This document shows, piece after piece, positions 17,538 to 26,768 of a DNA stretch of 64,000 nucleotides (its first letter is position 1; the number at the start of each line of letters is the position of its first letter). The notes under the pieces were generated by a model. It was given only the letters and a program-made list of their open reading frames with translations. It was not told where the DNA came from and did no database searches. A program made the translations under genes and the position numbers. Origin of the DNA: Absicoccus porci (GTDB lineage: Bacteria > Bacillota_I > Bacilli_A > Erysipelotrichales > Erysipelotrichaceae); the NCBI RefSeq assembly GCF_003725415.1, contig NZ_RJQC01000001.1, positions 546,419 through 610,418 of the forward strand, given 5' to 3'.

Positions 17538-18854
17538 ATGGAAAAAGTTCTTGTTATTGGTGCTGCACGTTCTGGTGTAGCTGTCAGTAAATTACTGAAG
17601 AAAAATGGATACGATGTCCTGTTGACAGATGCGAAAGAAGTTCCTGAAAAAGAGGAATTGGAGGATCTAGGTATTCAAGTTGTGGATGGAGGACATCCGG
17701 ATTGGTTATTGAATACGGAGTATGCCTTTGTTGTGAAAAATCCAGGCATTCCTTATCGTGTGCCAATCATTAAATATTTTGTGGATGCGAAAGTACCGGT
17801 ATATACCGAAATTGAAGTGGCTTATCGATTTGCTAAGCATTTTAGCTATGGTGCAATTACTGGAACCGATGGAAAGACAACGGTGACCACGCTATTATAT
17901 GAAATGTTAAAGAAGGCTGGACCGGCTTTAACGGCTGGAAATATTGGTATTCCATTGAGCGAACAAGTTTTGTCGCATGATGATCAAGATACACGCATTG
18001 CTTTGGAGTTAAGTAATTTCCAATTGTTAGGTATTGATTCATTCCGTCCACATGTTTCGACAATAACCAATTTGGCACCAGATCATTTGGATTATATGGA
18101 TTCATTAGACGATTATTATTCTTCAAAGATGCGTATCTATAAAAATACGACAAAAGAAGATTATTTTATTCGCAATGTGGATGATCCCAATATCATGAAA
18201 TATGCACAAAATATTCCATGTCAAGTCATTGATTTTTCCTTACAAAGACAGGATGTCGATTTGTATGTGAAAGATGGACAAGCATGGTATCAAGATATTT
18301 CCTTATTTCATGTCAATGATTTAAAAATTGTGGGTGCATTCAATTGTGGAAATGCGATGATGGCAGCTTGTATGGCATATTTAATGGGCGTATCTTTAGA
18401 TGATATTCAAGATGTGATTCAAAACTTTAAAGGCGTCGAACATCGAATTGAATATGTCACTACCATTGATGGTGTACGCATCTATAATGATACAAAAGCT
18501 ACAAATACACATAGTGCTTGTGCAGCATTAAGTGCATTTAAGGAGAATGTAATTCTTTTATGTGGGGGGAAAGATAAACATATTTCTTTTGATGATTTAA
18601 AGCAATATGATCATAAAATCAAGCATTGTTTCTCTTTTGGTCAAACGAAAGATCAATTTAAAGATATTTTTACCCATCAAACTTCAGTAGAAACAATGCA
18701 GGCTGCATTTGCGGAAGCATGTAAGATTGCCAAACCAGGCGATACCATTTTATTGAGTCCTGCATGTTCGAGTTTTGATCAATTCAAGAATTACGAAGTG
18801 CGTGGTGAAATATATAAAAATATGGTACATGCATACGCTAAAACAAGGAGATAA
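17538..18854 (+). CDS. murD: UDP-N-acetylmuramoyl-L-alanine--D-glutamate ligase
   Basis: The cytoplasmic ATP-dependent ligase that adds D-glutamate to UDP-MurNAc-L-Ala. The 438 residues have the N-terminal Rossmann domain (VIGAARSGVAVSKLL), the P-loop GTDGKTT near residue 113, and the C-terminal domain with NDTKATNTHSA and LLCGGKDK. SD AGGAG spans the mraY end. Length is normal. Confidence 0.95.
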   Translation: MEKVLVIGAARSGVAVSKLLKKNGYDVLLTDAKEVPEKEELEDLGIQVVDGGHPDWLLNTEYAFVVKNPGIPYRVPIIKYFVDAKVPVYTEIEVAYRFAKHFSYGAITGTDGKTTVTTLLYEMLKKAGPALTAGNIGIPLSEQVLSHDDQDTRIALELSNFQLLGIDSFRPHVSTITNLAPDHLDYMDSLDDYYSSKMRIYKNTTKEDYFIRNVDDPNIMKYAQNIPCQVIDFSLQRQDVDLYVKDGQAWYQDISLFHVNDLKIVGAFNCGNAMMAACMAYLMGVSLDDIQDVIQNFKGVEHRIEYVTTIDGVRIYNDTKATNTHSACAALSAFKENVILLCGGKDKHISFDDLKQYDHKIKHCFSFGQTKDQFKDIFTHQTSVETMQAAFAEACKIAKPGDTILLSPACSSFDQFKNYEVRGEIYKNMVHAYAKTRR

Positions 18855-18857
18855 TTT

Positions 18858-19682
18858 ATGACCTTTCTATTTGATTTGATCAAAACCATTTGTTTAGGTA
18901 TCATTCAAGGTATTACCGAGTGGTTGCCAATTAGTAGTACTGGCCACTTATTGATTTTTAATAGTATTTGGCCCATGTTGCCAGCTGAATTCTTTGATGT
19001 ATTCAAAGTTGTGATTCAGTTTGGCTCTATCTTAGCTGTGTTGTATTTATTTCATCATCGGTTGAATCCTTGGGATAAATCCAAAACGGAAAAAGAAAAG
19101 ATCCGAACATATAATTTGTGGATCAAAGTTATTGTTGGGGTAATACCTGCCGCTGTGATTGGTTTATTGTTGAATGACATCATCGATGAATATTTATCAC
19201 AAAACTTTGTGATTGCGGTTGCATTGATTGCCTATGGTATCATTTTTATCATTGTAGAGCAGCATCCAAAAAAACCAACGATCAAGAGTATTTATCGCAT
19301 GGATTATAAAACGGCTTTAAAAATTGGTTTCTTCCAATGTTTGGCTTTGATTCCCGGAACCTCTCGTTCGGGAGCAACCATTCTTGGAGGGTTGTTATCC
19401 GGTTGTACACGTACATTAGCCAGTGAATATTCATTCTTTATTGCGATTCCGACGATGTTTGGTGCTTCTTTATTAAAGGTCGTTAAATATTTGACTAATA
19501 CGGGGATGTTCACTCTATCACAATTGATATTATTATTGGTAGGAACGGTTGTTAGTTATATAGTCAGTTTGTTTGCGATTCGTGCTTTGTTGGATTATGT
19601 AAAAACACATGATTTCAAAGTATTTGGTTGGTATCGTATTATTCTTGGTTGTTTTATCATTTTATTCTTTTATATCTTATAA
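18858..19682 (+). CDS. uppP: Undecaprenyl-diphosphatase (BacA/UppP)
   Basis: Recycles the lipid carrier by dephosphorylating undecaprenyl diphosphate, feeding MraY. The 274-residue polytopic membrane protein has GITEWLPISSTGH near the N-terminus and GTSRSGATI in the middle, the two signature motifs. SD AAGGAG is well placed 3 nt after murD. The mraY-murD-uppP grouping joins lipid-carrier use with recycling. Overexpression of the family confers bacitracin resistance. Confidence 0.94.
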   Translation: MTFLFDLIKTICLGIIQGITEWLPISSTGHLLIFNSIWPMLPAEFFDVFKVVIQFGSILAVLYLFHHRLNPWDKSKTEKEKIRTYNLWIKVIVGVIPAAVIGLLLNDIIDEYLSQNFVIAVALIAYGIIFIIVEQHPKKPTIKSIYRMDYKTALKIGFFQCLALIPGTSRSGATILGGLLSGCTRTLASEYSFFIAIPTMFGASLLKVVKYLTNTGMFTLSQLILLLVGTVVSYIVSLFAIRALLDYVKTHDFKVFGWYRIILGCFIILFFYIL

Positions 19683-19687
19683 AAGAG

Positions 19688-19709
19688 ACGCAGAGAAATC
19701 TGCGTTTTT
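19688..19709 (+). terminator. uppP terminator
   Basis: ACGCAGA-GAAA-TCTGCGT with a GNRA-type loop, followed by TTTTA and T-rich sequence. A strong intrinsic terminator. Confidence 0.9.
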
Positions 19710-19716
19710 ATTTATA

Positions 19717-19744
19717 AAAAAGGCTGTCTCGAGAATGAGACAGC
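19717..19744 (-). terminator. trpS terminator
   Basis: On the minus strand: GCTGTCTC, 6-nt loop, GAGACAGC, then CTTTTTTAT. Confidence 0.9.
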
Positions 19745-19758
19745 TTGATTTGATGTGA

Positions 19759-20751
19759 TTACTTTTTTGAAATGGTAAAGCCTACTTTTTTATACACTTT
19801 ACGTATTTTCTTATTGGCAATGTAATTCGCTTTTTCAGCACCTTGGGCAAGGATATCATCAATTTGGCCACTGGCCATAATTTCTTTGTATTTTGTTTGT
19901 AGATCTGTTAAGAAATCATAAACGGTTTGGCCAATTTCTTTCTTCAATTCACCATAACCTTTGCCTTGATAACGATTCACGATACTATCGATTGGTTCGT
20001 TGGTAAGACAAGATTGAATCGTCAGCAAATTAGCTAGTCCTGGTTGATTTTCTGGATCGTATTGAATGATGCCCAAAGAATCGGTGACGGCCGACATGAT
20101 TTTCTTACGAGCAGCCGCTGGATCATCTAATAGTTCAATCGTTCCTTTGCCATTTCCTTCCGATTTCGACATTTTCTTTGTTGGATCTTGTAAAGAGTAG
20201 ATTTTTTGTCCAACTTCGGTCATTAATGGTTCCGGTAATACAAAGGTATCACTATATCGATGGTTAAATCGTTCAGCTAGATTACGCGTCAATTCCACAT
20301 GTTGTTTTTGATCAATTCCAACGGGAACATATTCTGCATCGTACAAAAGAATATCGGCTGCCATCAAACAAGGGTAGGTGAATAGGCCAGCAGTAATGCC
20401 GGTTTCACCATTGGCTGTTTTACTTTTATACTGTGTCATGCGTTGCAGTTCACCCATGTAGGACATACATGTCATGACCCATCCCAATTGGGCATGTGCT
20501 GGTACATCCGTTTGCAGGAAAATCGTTGCTTTGGCTGGATCCAATCCAGCAGCTAAATAGAGGGCAATCAGATCTTTTGTATTCTGACGCAATTCTTTTG
20601 CTTCGATGGGAATGGTAATGGCATGCTCATTGGCAATAAAAATGAACATTTCATACTCATCTTGCAACTGTACAAATTGGCGAATGGCGCCAATATAATT
20701 GCCAAGTGTCATTCGGCCTGTAGGTTTTACAGCACTTAATACACGTTTCAT
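19759..20751 (-). CDS. trpS: Tryptophanyl-tRNA synthetase
   Basis: A class I aminoacyl-tRNA synthetase charging tRNA-Trp. The 330-residue protein has the HIGH-equivalent motif TGRMTLGNYIGAI near the N-terminus and the KMSKS loop KKMSKSEGN near residue 195. The segment VPVGIDQKQHVELTRNLAERFN is typical of bacterial TrpRS. SD GGAG lies about 10 nt before the ATG. Monocistronic, with its own terminator; no T-box was seen in its short leader. Confidence 0.95.
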   Translation of the reverse strand: MKRVLSAVKPTGRMTLGNYIGAIRQFVQLQDEYEMFIFIANEHAITIPIEAKELRQNTKDLIALYLAAGLDPAKATIFLQTDVPAHAQLGWVMTCMSYMGELQRMTQYKSKTANGETGITAGLFTYPCLMAADILLYDAEYVPVGIDQKQHVELTRNLAERFNHRYSDTFVLPEPLMTEVGQKIYSLQDPTKKMSKSEGNGKGTIELLDDPAAARKKIMSAVTDSLGIIQYDPENQPGLANLLTIQSCLTNEPIDSIVNRYQGKGYGELKKEIGQTVYDFLTDLQTKYKEIMASGQIDDILAQGAEKANYIANKKIRKVYKKVGFTISKK

Positions 20752-20809
20752 AGTTTATCATCTCCAATGATTCTATTTTACTGATTAAAGAAGGACTTGA
20801 CAAGGTTGA

Positions 20810-20815
20810 TATAAT
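20810..20815 (+). promoter_or_regulatory. Extended -10 promoter of spx
   Basis: TGATATAAT (extended -10) about 30 nt before the spx ATG, followed by SD AAGGAGG. A nearby TTGACA is only 7 nt away and cannot be its -35. Confidence 0.5.
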
Positions 20816-20844
20816 GAAAAGAAGAAAAGACAAGGAGGTATTCT

Positions 20845-21330
20845 ATGGTCATTATTTATACTTCACCTGGATGTGCGAGTTGTCGGAAAGCAAAACAATG
20901 GTTAAAAGATAATCAAATTGAATTTGTAGAAAAAAATATCTTTACTACTTTATTGAATAAAGATGAAATCAAATATATTTTATCAAGAAGTGAAAATGGA
21001 ACAGAAGATATTATATCGGTTCGTTCCAAAGCATATAAAGCATTGGAAAAAGATATTGACGAATATTCTACAAATGAATTGGTTGATTTAATTCAAAAAA
21101 ATCCGTCCATCTTACGGCGACCAATCATGATCAGTAAACAAAGCTTTGTGGTTGGCTATGATGATGATGAAATCACAACGATGATGACACCATCGATGCG
21201 TTCGAAATTTGATGATGTTTGTGAAAAATCGTGCAACGATTCTTGTCCAAATTATCCTTTATGTGGATCGGTTCGCCAGCCAGGACAATTGGTATTACCA
21301 ACCGAAGAAAAAGTACAAGCAGAAATTTAG
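20845..21330 (+). CDS. spx: Spx-family redox regulator with a Cys4 C-terminal extension
   Basis: Spx binds the RNA polymerase alpha C-terminal domain and redirects transcription during thiol stress. The first ~125 residues align with Bacillus Spx: the N-terminal redox switch C10-x-x-C13, EDIISVRSKAYK, the RRPI motif near 91-94 and VGYDDDEI. The usual length is about 131; here 161 residues. The extra tail carries C126, C130, C134 and C140 and could bind zinc or an Fe-S cluster. The known Spx family does not need such a tail. The stop lies within the terminator hairpin. Confidence 0.88.
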   Translation: MVIIYTSPGCASCRKAKQWLKDNQIEFVEKNIFTTLLNKDEIKYILSRSENGTEDIISVRSKAYKALEKDIDEYSTNELVDLIQKNPSILRRPIMISKQSFVVGYDDDEITTMMTPSMRSKFDDVCEKSCNDSCPNYPLCGSVRQPGQLVLPTEEKVQAEI

Positions 21331-21345
21331 CTTGTACTTTTTTTA
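21311..21345 (+). terminator. spx terminator including the last codons and stop
   Basis: AAGTACAAGC, 9-nt loop, GCTTGTACTT, then TTTTTTAT. The spx TAG lies at the loop/3'-arm junction, so coding sequence forms the 5' arm. Confidence 0.9.
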
Positions 21346-22740
21346 TAGAATGTGTTCCCAATAATATTTGGATTGTTTACGTAATTCTTTATCAAATCGT
21401 TTATAACCTATTTTTTCTGGTATTGTTTTTTGATCACTGAACAGATTGGTACCAAATCCCAATCGATCTCCTTCGATTTTTACACCCATCGCACTTAATA
21501 CAGTTGGGAAGAAGTCAAAAGAGGTAAACTTTCGATTTTTATTTTGTTTCGGTTTATTTTTCGCATGAATGATCGTATTAAAGGTTGTGCGATCATACGA
21601 TGGATCGTATGTATGTGAAATATATTCTTCGGCCATACTTGTGTGATCCCCACAAATCACAATGGTTGTATCTTTATAAAAAGGTTGTGCTTGGATCCAT
21701 TGGATAAATTCACCAATTTTACGATCGGATTCATGAATGATATTGGATAAACGTTCCGGATATTGATTTTGATAGTGTCGATCTTTATAGCCTTTGGGAT
21801 GATGTGTATCCACCGTCAACATAGAAAAATGAAACGGTTGATCTTTACTTGCCATCTTGGTAATTTCTTCTTTTGCGTACGCAAATAATTTCTCATCTTC
21901 AAATCCCCAGAATACCGGATAATTCGCAGGCAATTGATTTTTTACGGTATTGTAATCAAAAATCTTTACAGGACCATGGGTATCAAAATAAAATTTACGA
22001 CCACCAAAAGCAGCTTGCGAACCAATACAGAATTCTTGTTGATATCCTTCTTCATGGAGAATATCTTGTAATGTTTTGGTTTTTTCTAAGAAAGGTACGC
22101 CTTCTTTGAAACGATGACTGGTTAACGGCACGGTCAAGCCTACTCCGGATGTTTGGGCGACAATACCACCAGTTGTCCATCCAGTTCCTGCCAAAACATG
22201 AGCTCCACCTAATTGTTCTTGATGGGAAAAATTCAAATGTTCTTTTCCCAATCGAGAAAGACGAGGAATCAAATCTTCAGGATAATCGCCACCATTTTCT
22301 TTGGATGTATAAGTTGTTTCTAAGGATTCGACAAATATGTATATTAGATTCTGTTTCTTTTCCGGAAAGGTCATTTTCACTGTATTGGTATCTACAAAAT
22401 AGGTTTCATATAAATCGGTTTTTCGAAATTGATTGATGATCCATTCAAACATGCCAACTGTATGAGCGGCCCAAATCAGCGAGGCTGCACATAGAATAAA
22501 AACGAACGGGTGAGGGAAAAACCAACTTTGGATGAAATAAACAATGATGGTCAATCCCAGAGCTTTAATACCGCATTTCTTTATCCAGTCGGTGATGAAT
22601 TCGGTATTGGTGCCTTCCAATGGGACTTTTAAATGAAAGATAATTTGTTCAAAACAAGATAAGCCAAAATACGAGAAGGACCATTTCGCAGATACCAATA
22701 AAGTTAAACAAACAAATACAGGAATATAGGCTAAAATCAT
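21343..22740 (-). CDS. LTA synthase / OpgB-like membrane sulfatase-fold phosphoglycerol transferase
   Basis: The N-terminal ~115 residues carry about three hydrophobic segments, then an alkaline-phosphatase/sulfatase-fold domain begins near residue 130 with NLIYIFVESLE. The nucleophile-region segment GTGWTTGG is closer to E. coli OpgB (MdoB) than to Staphylococcus LtaS. Metal-site segments THHP and GDHTS are present. The likely reaction is transfer of glycerol phosphate from phosphatidylglycerol to a glycan or lipid-linked acceptor at the outer face. 465 residues is shorter than LtaS (~650). There is no SD: an extended -10 box ends 7 nt before the ATG. Confidence 0.82.
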   Translation of the reverse strand: MILAYIPVFVCLTLLVSAKWSFSYFGLSCFEQIIFHLKVPLEGTNTEFITDWIKKCGIKALGLTIIVYFIQSWFFPHPFVFILCAASLIWAAHTVGMFEWIINQFRKTDLYETYFVDTNTVKMTFPEKKQNLIYIFVESLETTYTSKENGGDYPEDLIPRLSRLGKEHLNFSHQEQLGGAHVLAGTGWTTGGIVAQTSGVGLTVPLTSHRFKEGVPFLEKTKTLQDILHEEGYQQEFCIGSQAAFGGRKFYFDTHGPVKIFDYNTVKNQLPANYPVFWGFEDEKLFAYAKEEITKMASKDQPFHFSMLTVDTHHPKGYKDRHYQNQYPERLSNIIHESDRKIGEFIQWIQAQPFYKDTTIVICGDHTSMAEEYISHTYDPSYDRTTFNTIIHAKNKPKQNKNRKFTSFDFFPTVLSAMGVKIEGDRLGFGTNLFSDQKTIPEKIGYKRFDKELRKQSKYYWEHIL

Positions 22741-22747
22741 AGAAATA

Positions 22748-22756
22748 AGTATAGCA
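22748..22756 (-). promoter_or_regulatory. Extended -10 of the OpgB-like gene, leaderless spacing
   Basis: On the minus strand, TGCTATACT ends 7 nt (TATTTCT) before the ATG, with no SD in between. A leaderless start is therefore likely. Confidence 0.5.
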
Positions 22757-22832
22757 CAAATGGATCAAGAAAAGAAATTGAAAAGTTTCCGCTTGGCTTT
22801 GAAAACTTTTTTTTATGACACTTAAGTTTCTA

Positions 22833-22841
22833 TGTTATAAT
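22833..22841 (+). promoter_or_regulatory. ppdK promoter, extended -10
   Basis: TGTTATAAT, about 35 nt before the ppdK ATG; SD AAAGGAGG follows. No good -35 at 16-18 nt (TTATGA). Confidence 0.55.
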
Positions 22842-22875
22842 GGAAAAGCGAAAAGGCTTACAAAGGAGGAAAATA

Positions 22876-25506
22876 ATGACAAAAAAATATACGTACTTGT
22901 TCCGTGAAGGTAACGAGCATATGCGTGAGCTTCTTGGTGGAAAAGGAGCCAACCTAGCGGAAATGAGTAATTTAGGAATGCCAGTTCCTTATGGTTTCAC
23001 GATTACAACGGAAGCTTGTACACAATATTATGAAGATAATGAAACCATCAATGATGAAATCAAAGCGCAAATCTTTGAATATTTAGATATGCTAGAAAAG
23101 CAATCGGGCAAAAAATTAGGAGATACAAAAAATCCTTTATTGGTTAGTGTTCGTTCTGGAGCACGTGCTAGTATGCCTGGTATGATGGATACGATCTTAA
23201 ACTTAGGTATGAATGATACAGTCGTTGAAACAGTGGCAAAACTTACCGATAATCCTCGTTTTGCGTATGATTCGTATCGTCGTTTTGTACAAATGTATTC
23301 TGATGTCGTTATGGGTTTAAACAAATCTCGTTTTGAAAAGATCATTGATGATGTAAAAGCAAAACGTGGTATTGAAAGTGATCTAGACCTAACGGCTGAT
23401 GATATGAAAGAATTGGTTGTTCGTTTTAAAGATTTCTACAAAGACCAATTAAATGCTGATTTCCCACAAGATCCAAAAGACCAATTGATGGGAGCTATCG
23501 AAGCTGTTTTCCGTTCTTGGAACAACGAACGTGCAATTTATTATCGTCGTATGAATAATATCCCTTCCAGTTGGGGAACAGCTGTTAACGTACAAATGAT
23601 GGTATTTGGAAACATGGGTAATGACTGTGGTACGGGTGTTGCCTTCACTCGTAATCCAAGTACTGGCGAAAAGAAATTATATGGTGAATTCTTGATGAAT
23701 GCACAAGGTGAAGATGTTGTTGCTGGTATTCGTACACCACAGACAATTGATCACCTAAAAGAAGTGGCACCACAAGCCTATGACAAATTCTTGGAAATCT
23801 GTGATACCCTTGAAAAACATTATCGCAATATGCAAGATATGGAATTTACCATTGAAAAAGGTCAATTGTTCATGTTGCAGACACGTAATGGTAAACGTAC
23901 GGCTCAAGCAGCTTTAAAGATTGCAACCGATATGGTTGATGAAGGTGCTATCACAACGGATGAAGCATTGATGATGGTTGAACCACAACAATTGGATTCT
24001 TTATTGCATCCAATGTTTGATCCAGAAGCATTAAAATCGGCAACACCAATTACAACAGGTTTACCAGCTTCTCCAGGTGCTGGATCTGGTGAAATTGTCT
24101 TCAGTGCAGAAGAAGCAAAACAAGCCAATGATGAAGGACGTAAAGTCATCTTGGTTCGTTTAGAAACAAGTCCAGAAGATATTGAAGGTATGAGTGCTTC
24201 GGAAGCTATCTTAACTGTTCGTGGTGGTATGACCAGCCATGCGGCCGTTGTAGCTCGTGGTATGGGTGCTTGCTGTGTAGCTGGTTGCAGTGATATTGAT
24301 ATGCATGAAGACGAAGGTTATTTCGTAGTGAATGGTCAACGTTTCAATCGTGGCGATATCATTTCCGTTGATGGTTCAACAGGAAAGGTATATGGACAAG
24401 CTATTAAGAGTGTTCCAGCTGCCATTACTGGTAATTTTGAACGCTTCATGAAATGGGCGGATGAAAGACGTACATTACAAGTTCGTACCAATGCAGATAC
24501 ACCTCGTGATGCCAAACAAGCTTATGAATTCGGTGCACAAGGTATTGGTTTAACACGTACCGAACATATGTTCTTTGAAGGAGATCGTATCAAAGCTATG
24601 CGTGAAATGATCGTTTCGAAGACAACGGAACAACGTCGTGCTGCTTTAGCTAAGATCGAACCAATGCAACGACAAGACTTCGAAGGTTTGTATGAAGCTA
24701 TGCAAGGACAACCAGTAACGATTCGTTATTTGGATCCACCTCTACATGAATTCTTACCAAAAACAGATGAAGAAGTTGCTGAATTGGCGAAAGAAATGAA
24801 GATGCCTAAGGAAGAATTGGATGCCGTAATTGCCAATTTACATGAATTCAACCCAATGCTAGGTCATCGTGGTGTTCGTTTAGCAATCACATTCCCTGAA
24901 ATTGCAGAAATGCAAACTTTAGCTGTGATTACAGCGGCCATCAATGTGCAGAATCGTCATCCAGATTGGCATATTGAACCAGAAATCATGATTCCATTGG
25001 TTGGTTCTGTCCATGAATTGAAATTTGTGAAGAACATTGTTTCGAAAACAGCCGATAAATTGATCAAGGATTCCAATGTGGACATGAAATATCATGTAGG
25101 TACCATGATCGAAATTCCACGTGCGGCTTTATTAGCAGATGAAATTGCACAAGAAGCTGAATTCTTCTCATTTGGTACGAACGATTTGACCCAAATGACA
25201 TTTGGTTTCTCACGTGATGATGCTGGTTCATTCTTGTCCGATTACTATGATGACAATATCTTTGATTCTGATCCATTTGCTCATTTGGATACAAAAGGTG
25301 TTGGTAAGTTGATCAAGATGGCTGCCGAAGGTGGTCGTAAAACTCGTCCAGATATTAAATTAGGTATTTGTGGTGAGCATGGTGGTGATCCAGCTTCCAT
25401 TGATTTCTGTCAACAAGTTGGTTTGAACTATGTTTCTTGTTCACCATATCGTGTACCAATTGCTCGATTGGCTGCTGCACAAGCTGCAATCAAATTTGGA
25501 AAGTAA
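22876..25506 (+). CDS. ppdK: Pyruvate, phosphate dikinase
   Basis: Interconverts pyruvate + ATP + Pi and PEP + AMP + PPi, giving anaerobes a PPi-linked glycolytic or gluconeogenic step. The 876 residues show the ATP-grasp N-terminal domain (GGKGANLAEMSNLGMPVP; SVRSGARASMPGMMDT), the phosphohistidine domain with GGMTSHAAVVARGMG and the C-terminal TIM barrel with GTNDLTQMTFGFSRDD and the catalytic CGEHGGDP. The start is MTKKYTYL behind SD AAAGGAGG; a longer reading would run into the -10 box. Codons look highly biased, as in an abundant protein. Confidence 0.96.
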   Translation: MTKKYTYLFREGNEHMRELLGGKGANLAEMSNLGMPVPYGFTITTEACTQYYEDNETINDEIKAQIFEYLDMLEKQSGKKLGDTKNPLLVSVRSGARASMPGMMDTILNLGMNDTVVETVAKLTDNPRFAYDSYRRFVQMYSDVVMGLNKSRFEKIIDDVKAKRGIESDLDLTADDMKELVVRFKDFYKDQLNADFPQDPKDQLMGAIEAVFRSWNNERAIYYRRMNNIPSSWGTAVNVQMMVFGNMGNDCGTGVAFTRNPSTGEKKLYGEFLMNAQGEDVVAGIRTPQTIDHLKEVAPQAYDKFLEICDTLEKHYRNMQDMEFTIEKGQLFMLQTRNGKRTAQAALKIATDMVDEGAITTDEALMMVEPQQLDSLLHPMFDPEALKSATPITTGLPASPGAGSGEIVFSAEEAKQANDEGRKVILVRLETSPEDIEGMSASEAILTVRGGMTSHAAVVARGMGACCVAGCSDIDMHEDEGYFVVNGQRFNRGDIISVDGSTGKVYGQAIKSVPAAITGNFERFMKWADERRTLQVRTNADTPRDAKQAYEFGAQGIGLTRTEHMFFEGDRIKAMREMIVSKTTEQRRAALAKIEPMQRQDFEGLYEAMQGQPVTIRYLDPPLHEFLPKTDEEVAELAKEMKMPKEELDAVIANLHEFNPMLGHRGVRLAITFPEIAEMQTLAVITAAINVQNRHPDWHIEPEIMIPLVGSVHELKFVKNIVSKTADKLIKDSNVDMKYHVGTMIEIPRAALLADEIAQEAEFFSFGTNDLTQMTFGFSRDDAGSFLSDYYDDNIFDSDPFAHLDTKGVGKLIKMAAEGGRKTRPDIKLGICGEHGGDPASIDFCQQVGLNYVSCSPYRVPIARLAAAQAAIKFGK

Positions 25507-25520
25507 ATTATACAGATAAG

Positions 25521-25546
25521 GGACTTCAATTGAAGTCCTTTTTTTT
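25521..25546 (+). terminator. ppdK terminator
   Basis: GGACTTC-AATT-GAAGTCC palindrome followed by eight T residues. Confidence 0.92.
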
Positions 25547-25576
25547 GCATGTTAAAATGCATAGTAGGTGATAAAT

Positions 25577-26764
25577 ATGATATATGATTTTGATAAGGTC
25601 ATTGACCGTAAATATACAGATTCGATGAAATGGGATCTAAAAAATGTCAAAGCTCCGATGTGGGTGGCTGATATGGACTTCCAAGTTGCCCCAGCCATTC
25701 AACAAGCGATTTCAAATCGTTTATATCCGCAAGTATATGGTTATACATTGATTCCACCTGCTTTTTATACATCCATTCAAAAATGGTGGTTAGAACGTCA
25801 TGGCATCCAATTTGAAAGAGAAATGATGCAATATGTAACGGGTGTATTACCAGCTTTAAACGCAATGATTCAACGCTTTACGCAGCCTGGCGATCATATT
25901 GTGATCATGACGCCTGGATATCATATGTTCCGACACATCATTGAAAATATGGGTCGTGTTTGTATTGAAAATCCACTTTTATATGTGAATGGATCATATA
26001 TCATTGATTTTAATGAACTGGATCATCAACTAGCAGATAAAAAAACCTCAATGATGATCGTATGTAATCCACATAATCCAACAGGCAATCTGTGGGATCG
26101 TTTAGATTTGGAACATATCGGCAATGTATGTCAAAAACATCATGTCTTAGTTGTGAGTGATGAAATTCATTGTGACATCGTTCAACCAGGATACACATAT
26201 GTACCTTATGCGAAAGCTAGTGAAACCTGCTGGAACAACAGTATTACTTTGGTCTCGTGTACAAAAGCTTTCAATGTCGCTGGTTTATCCAGTGCTTGTG
26301 TGATCATTCCTAATCCGGCATTATGTAAACAAGCCAAGATTGCCTTAGAACAAGCATTGATTACTGGAAATGGCTTTTTCAATGCACAGGTATCCATTGC
26401 TGCTTTTGAAAACAGCGGTGATTGGTTGGATGCGATGAATGCATATGTAGCTGAAAATAAAAAAATTGTAACGGAATTTATTCGTGAATCCATTTCAGAA
26501 TTGCGTGTAGTCGAGAGTTTGGCTACCTATCTTTTGTGGATTGATTGCAGTCAATTGGTAGAGAATACCGATGGATTATGCAAATTATTGTTGGAAAAAG
26601 ATGGATTGTTCCTATCTAAAGGATCGGATTTTGGTAAGAATGGACAAGCTTTTTTTCGTATGAATGTGGCTTTGCCACGTCAACAATTGTTAGAAAATTT
26701 ATTATTGCTGCGTTCGGGCTTACACACACGAACAATGCGTCGCTATATAGAGGAGTATGATTGA
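25577..26764 (+). CDS. PatB/MalY-type PLP-dependent C-S lyase or aminotransferase
   Basis: A fold-type I PLP enzyme of 395 residues. The N-terminus YDFDKVIDRKYTDSMKWD and WVADMDFQVAP are typical of the PatB/MalY cystathionine beta-lyase subgroup. Cofactor residues: NPHNPTGNLW, SDEIHCDIV and the Schiff-base lysine in SCTKAFNVAGL. Likely reaction: cleavage of cystathionine or cysteine to homocysteine/pyruvate/sulfide and ammonia; a transaminase role is possible. ATG chosen with AGGTG 7 nt upstream. Followed closely by ybaK. Confidence 0.88.
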   Translation: MIYDFDKVIDRKYTDSMKWDLKNVKAPMWVADMDFQVAPAIQQAISNRLYPQVYGYTLIPPAFYTSIQKWWLERHGIQFEREMMQYVTGVLPALNAMIQRFTQPGDHIVIMTPGYHMFRHIIENMGRVCIENPLLYVNGSYIIDFNELDHQLADKKTSMMIVCNPHNPTGNLWDRLDLEHIGNVCQKHHVLVVSDEIHCDIVQPGYTYVPYAKASETCWNNSITLVSCTKAFNVAGLSSACVIIPNPALCKQAKIALEQALITGNGFFNAQVSIAAFENSGDWLDAMNAYVAENKKIVTEFIRESISELRVVESLATYLLWIDCSQLVENTDGLCKLLLEKDGLFLSKGSDFGKNGQAFFRMNVALPRQQLLENLLLLRSGLHTRTMRRYIEEYD

Positions 26765-26768
26765 TAAT

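Noticed and set aside
20795..20815. TTGACA and TATAAT just before spx as one promoter
   Set aside because: They are only 7 nt apart; the -10 box works better as an extended -10 with another -35.
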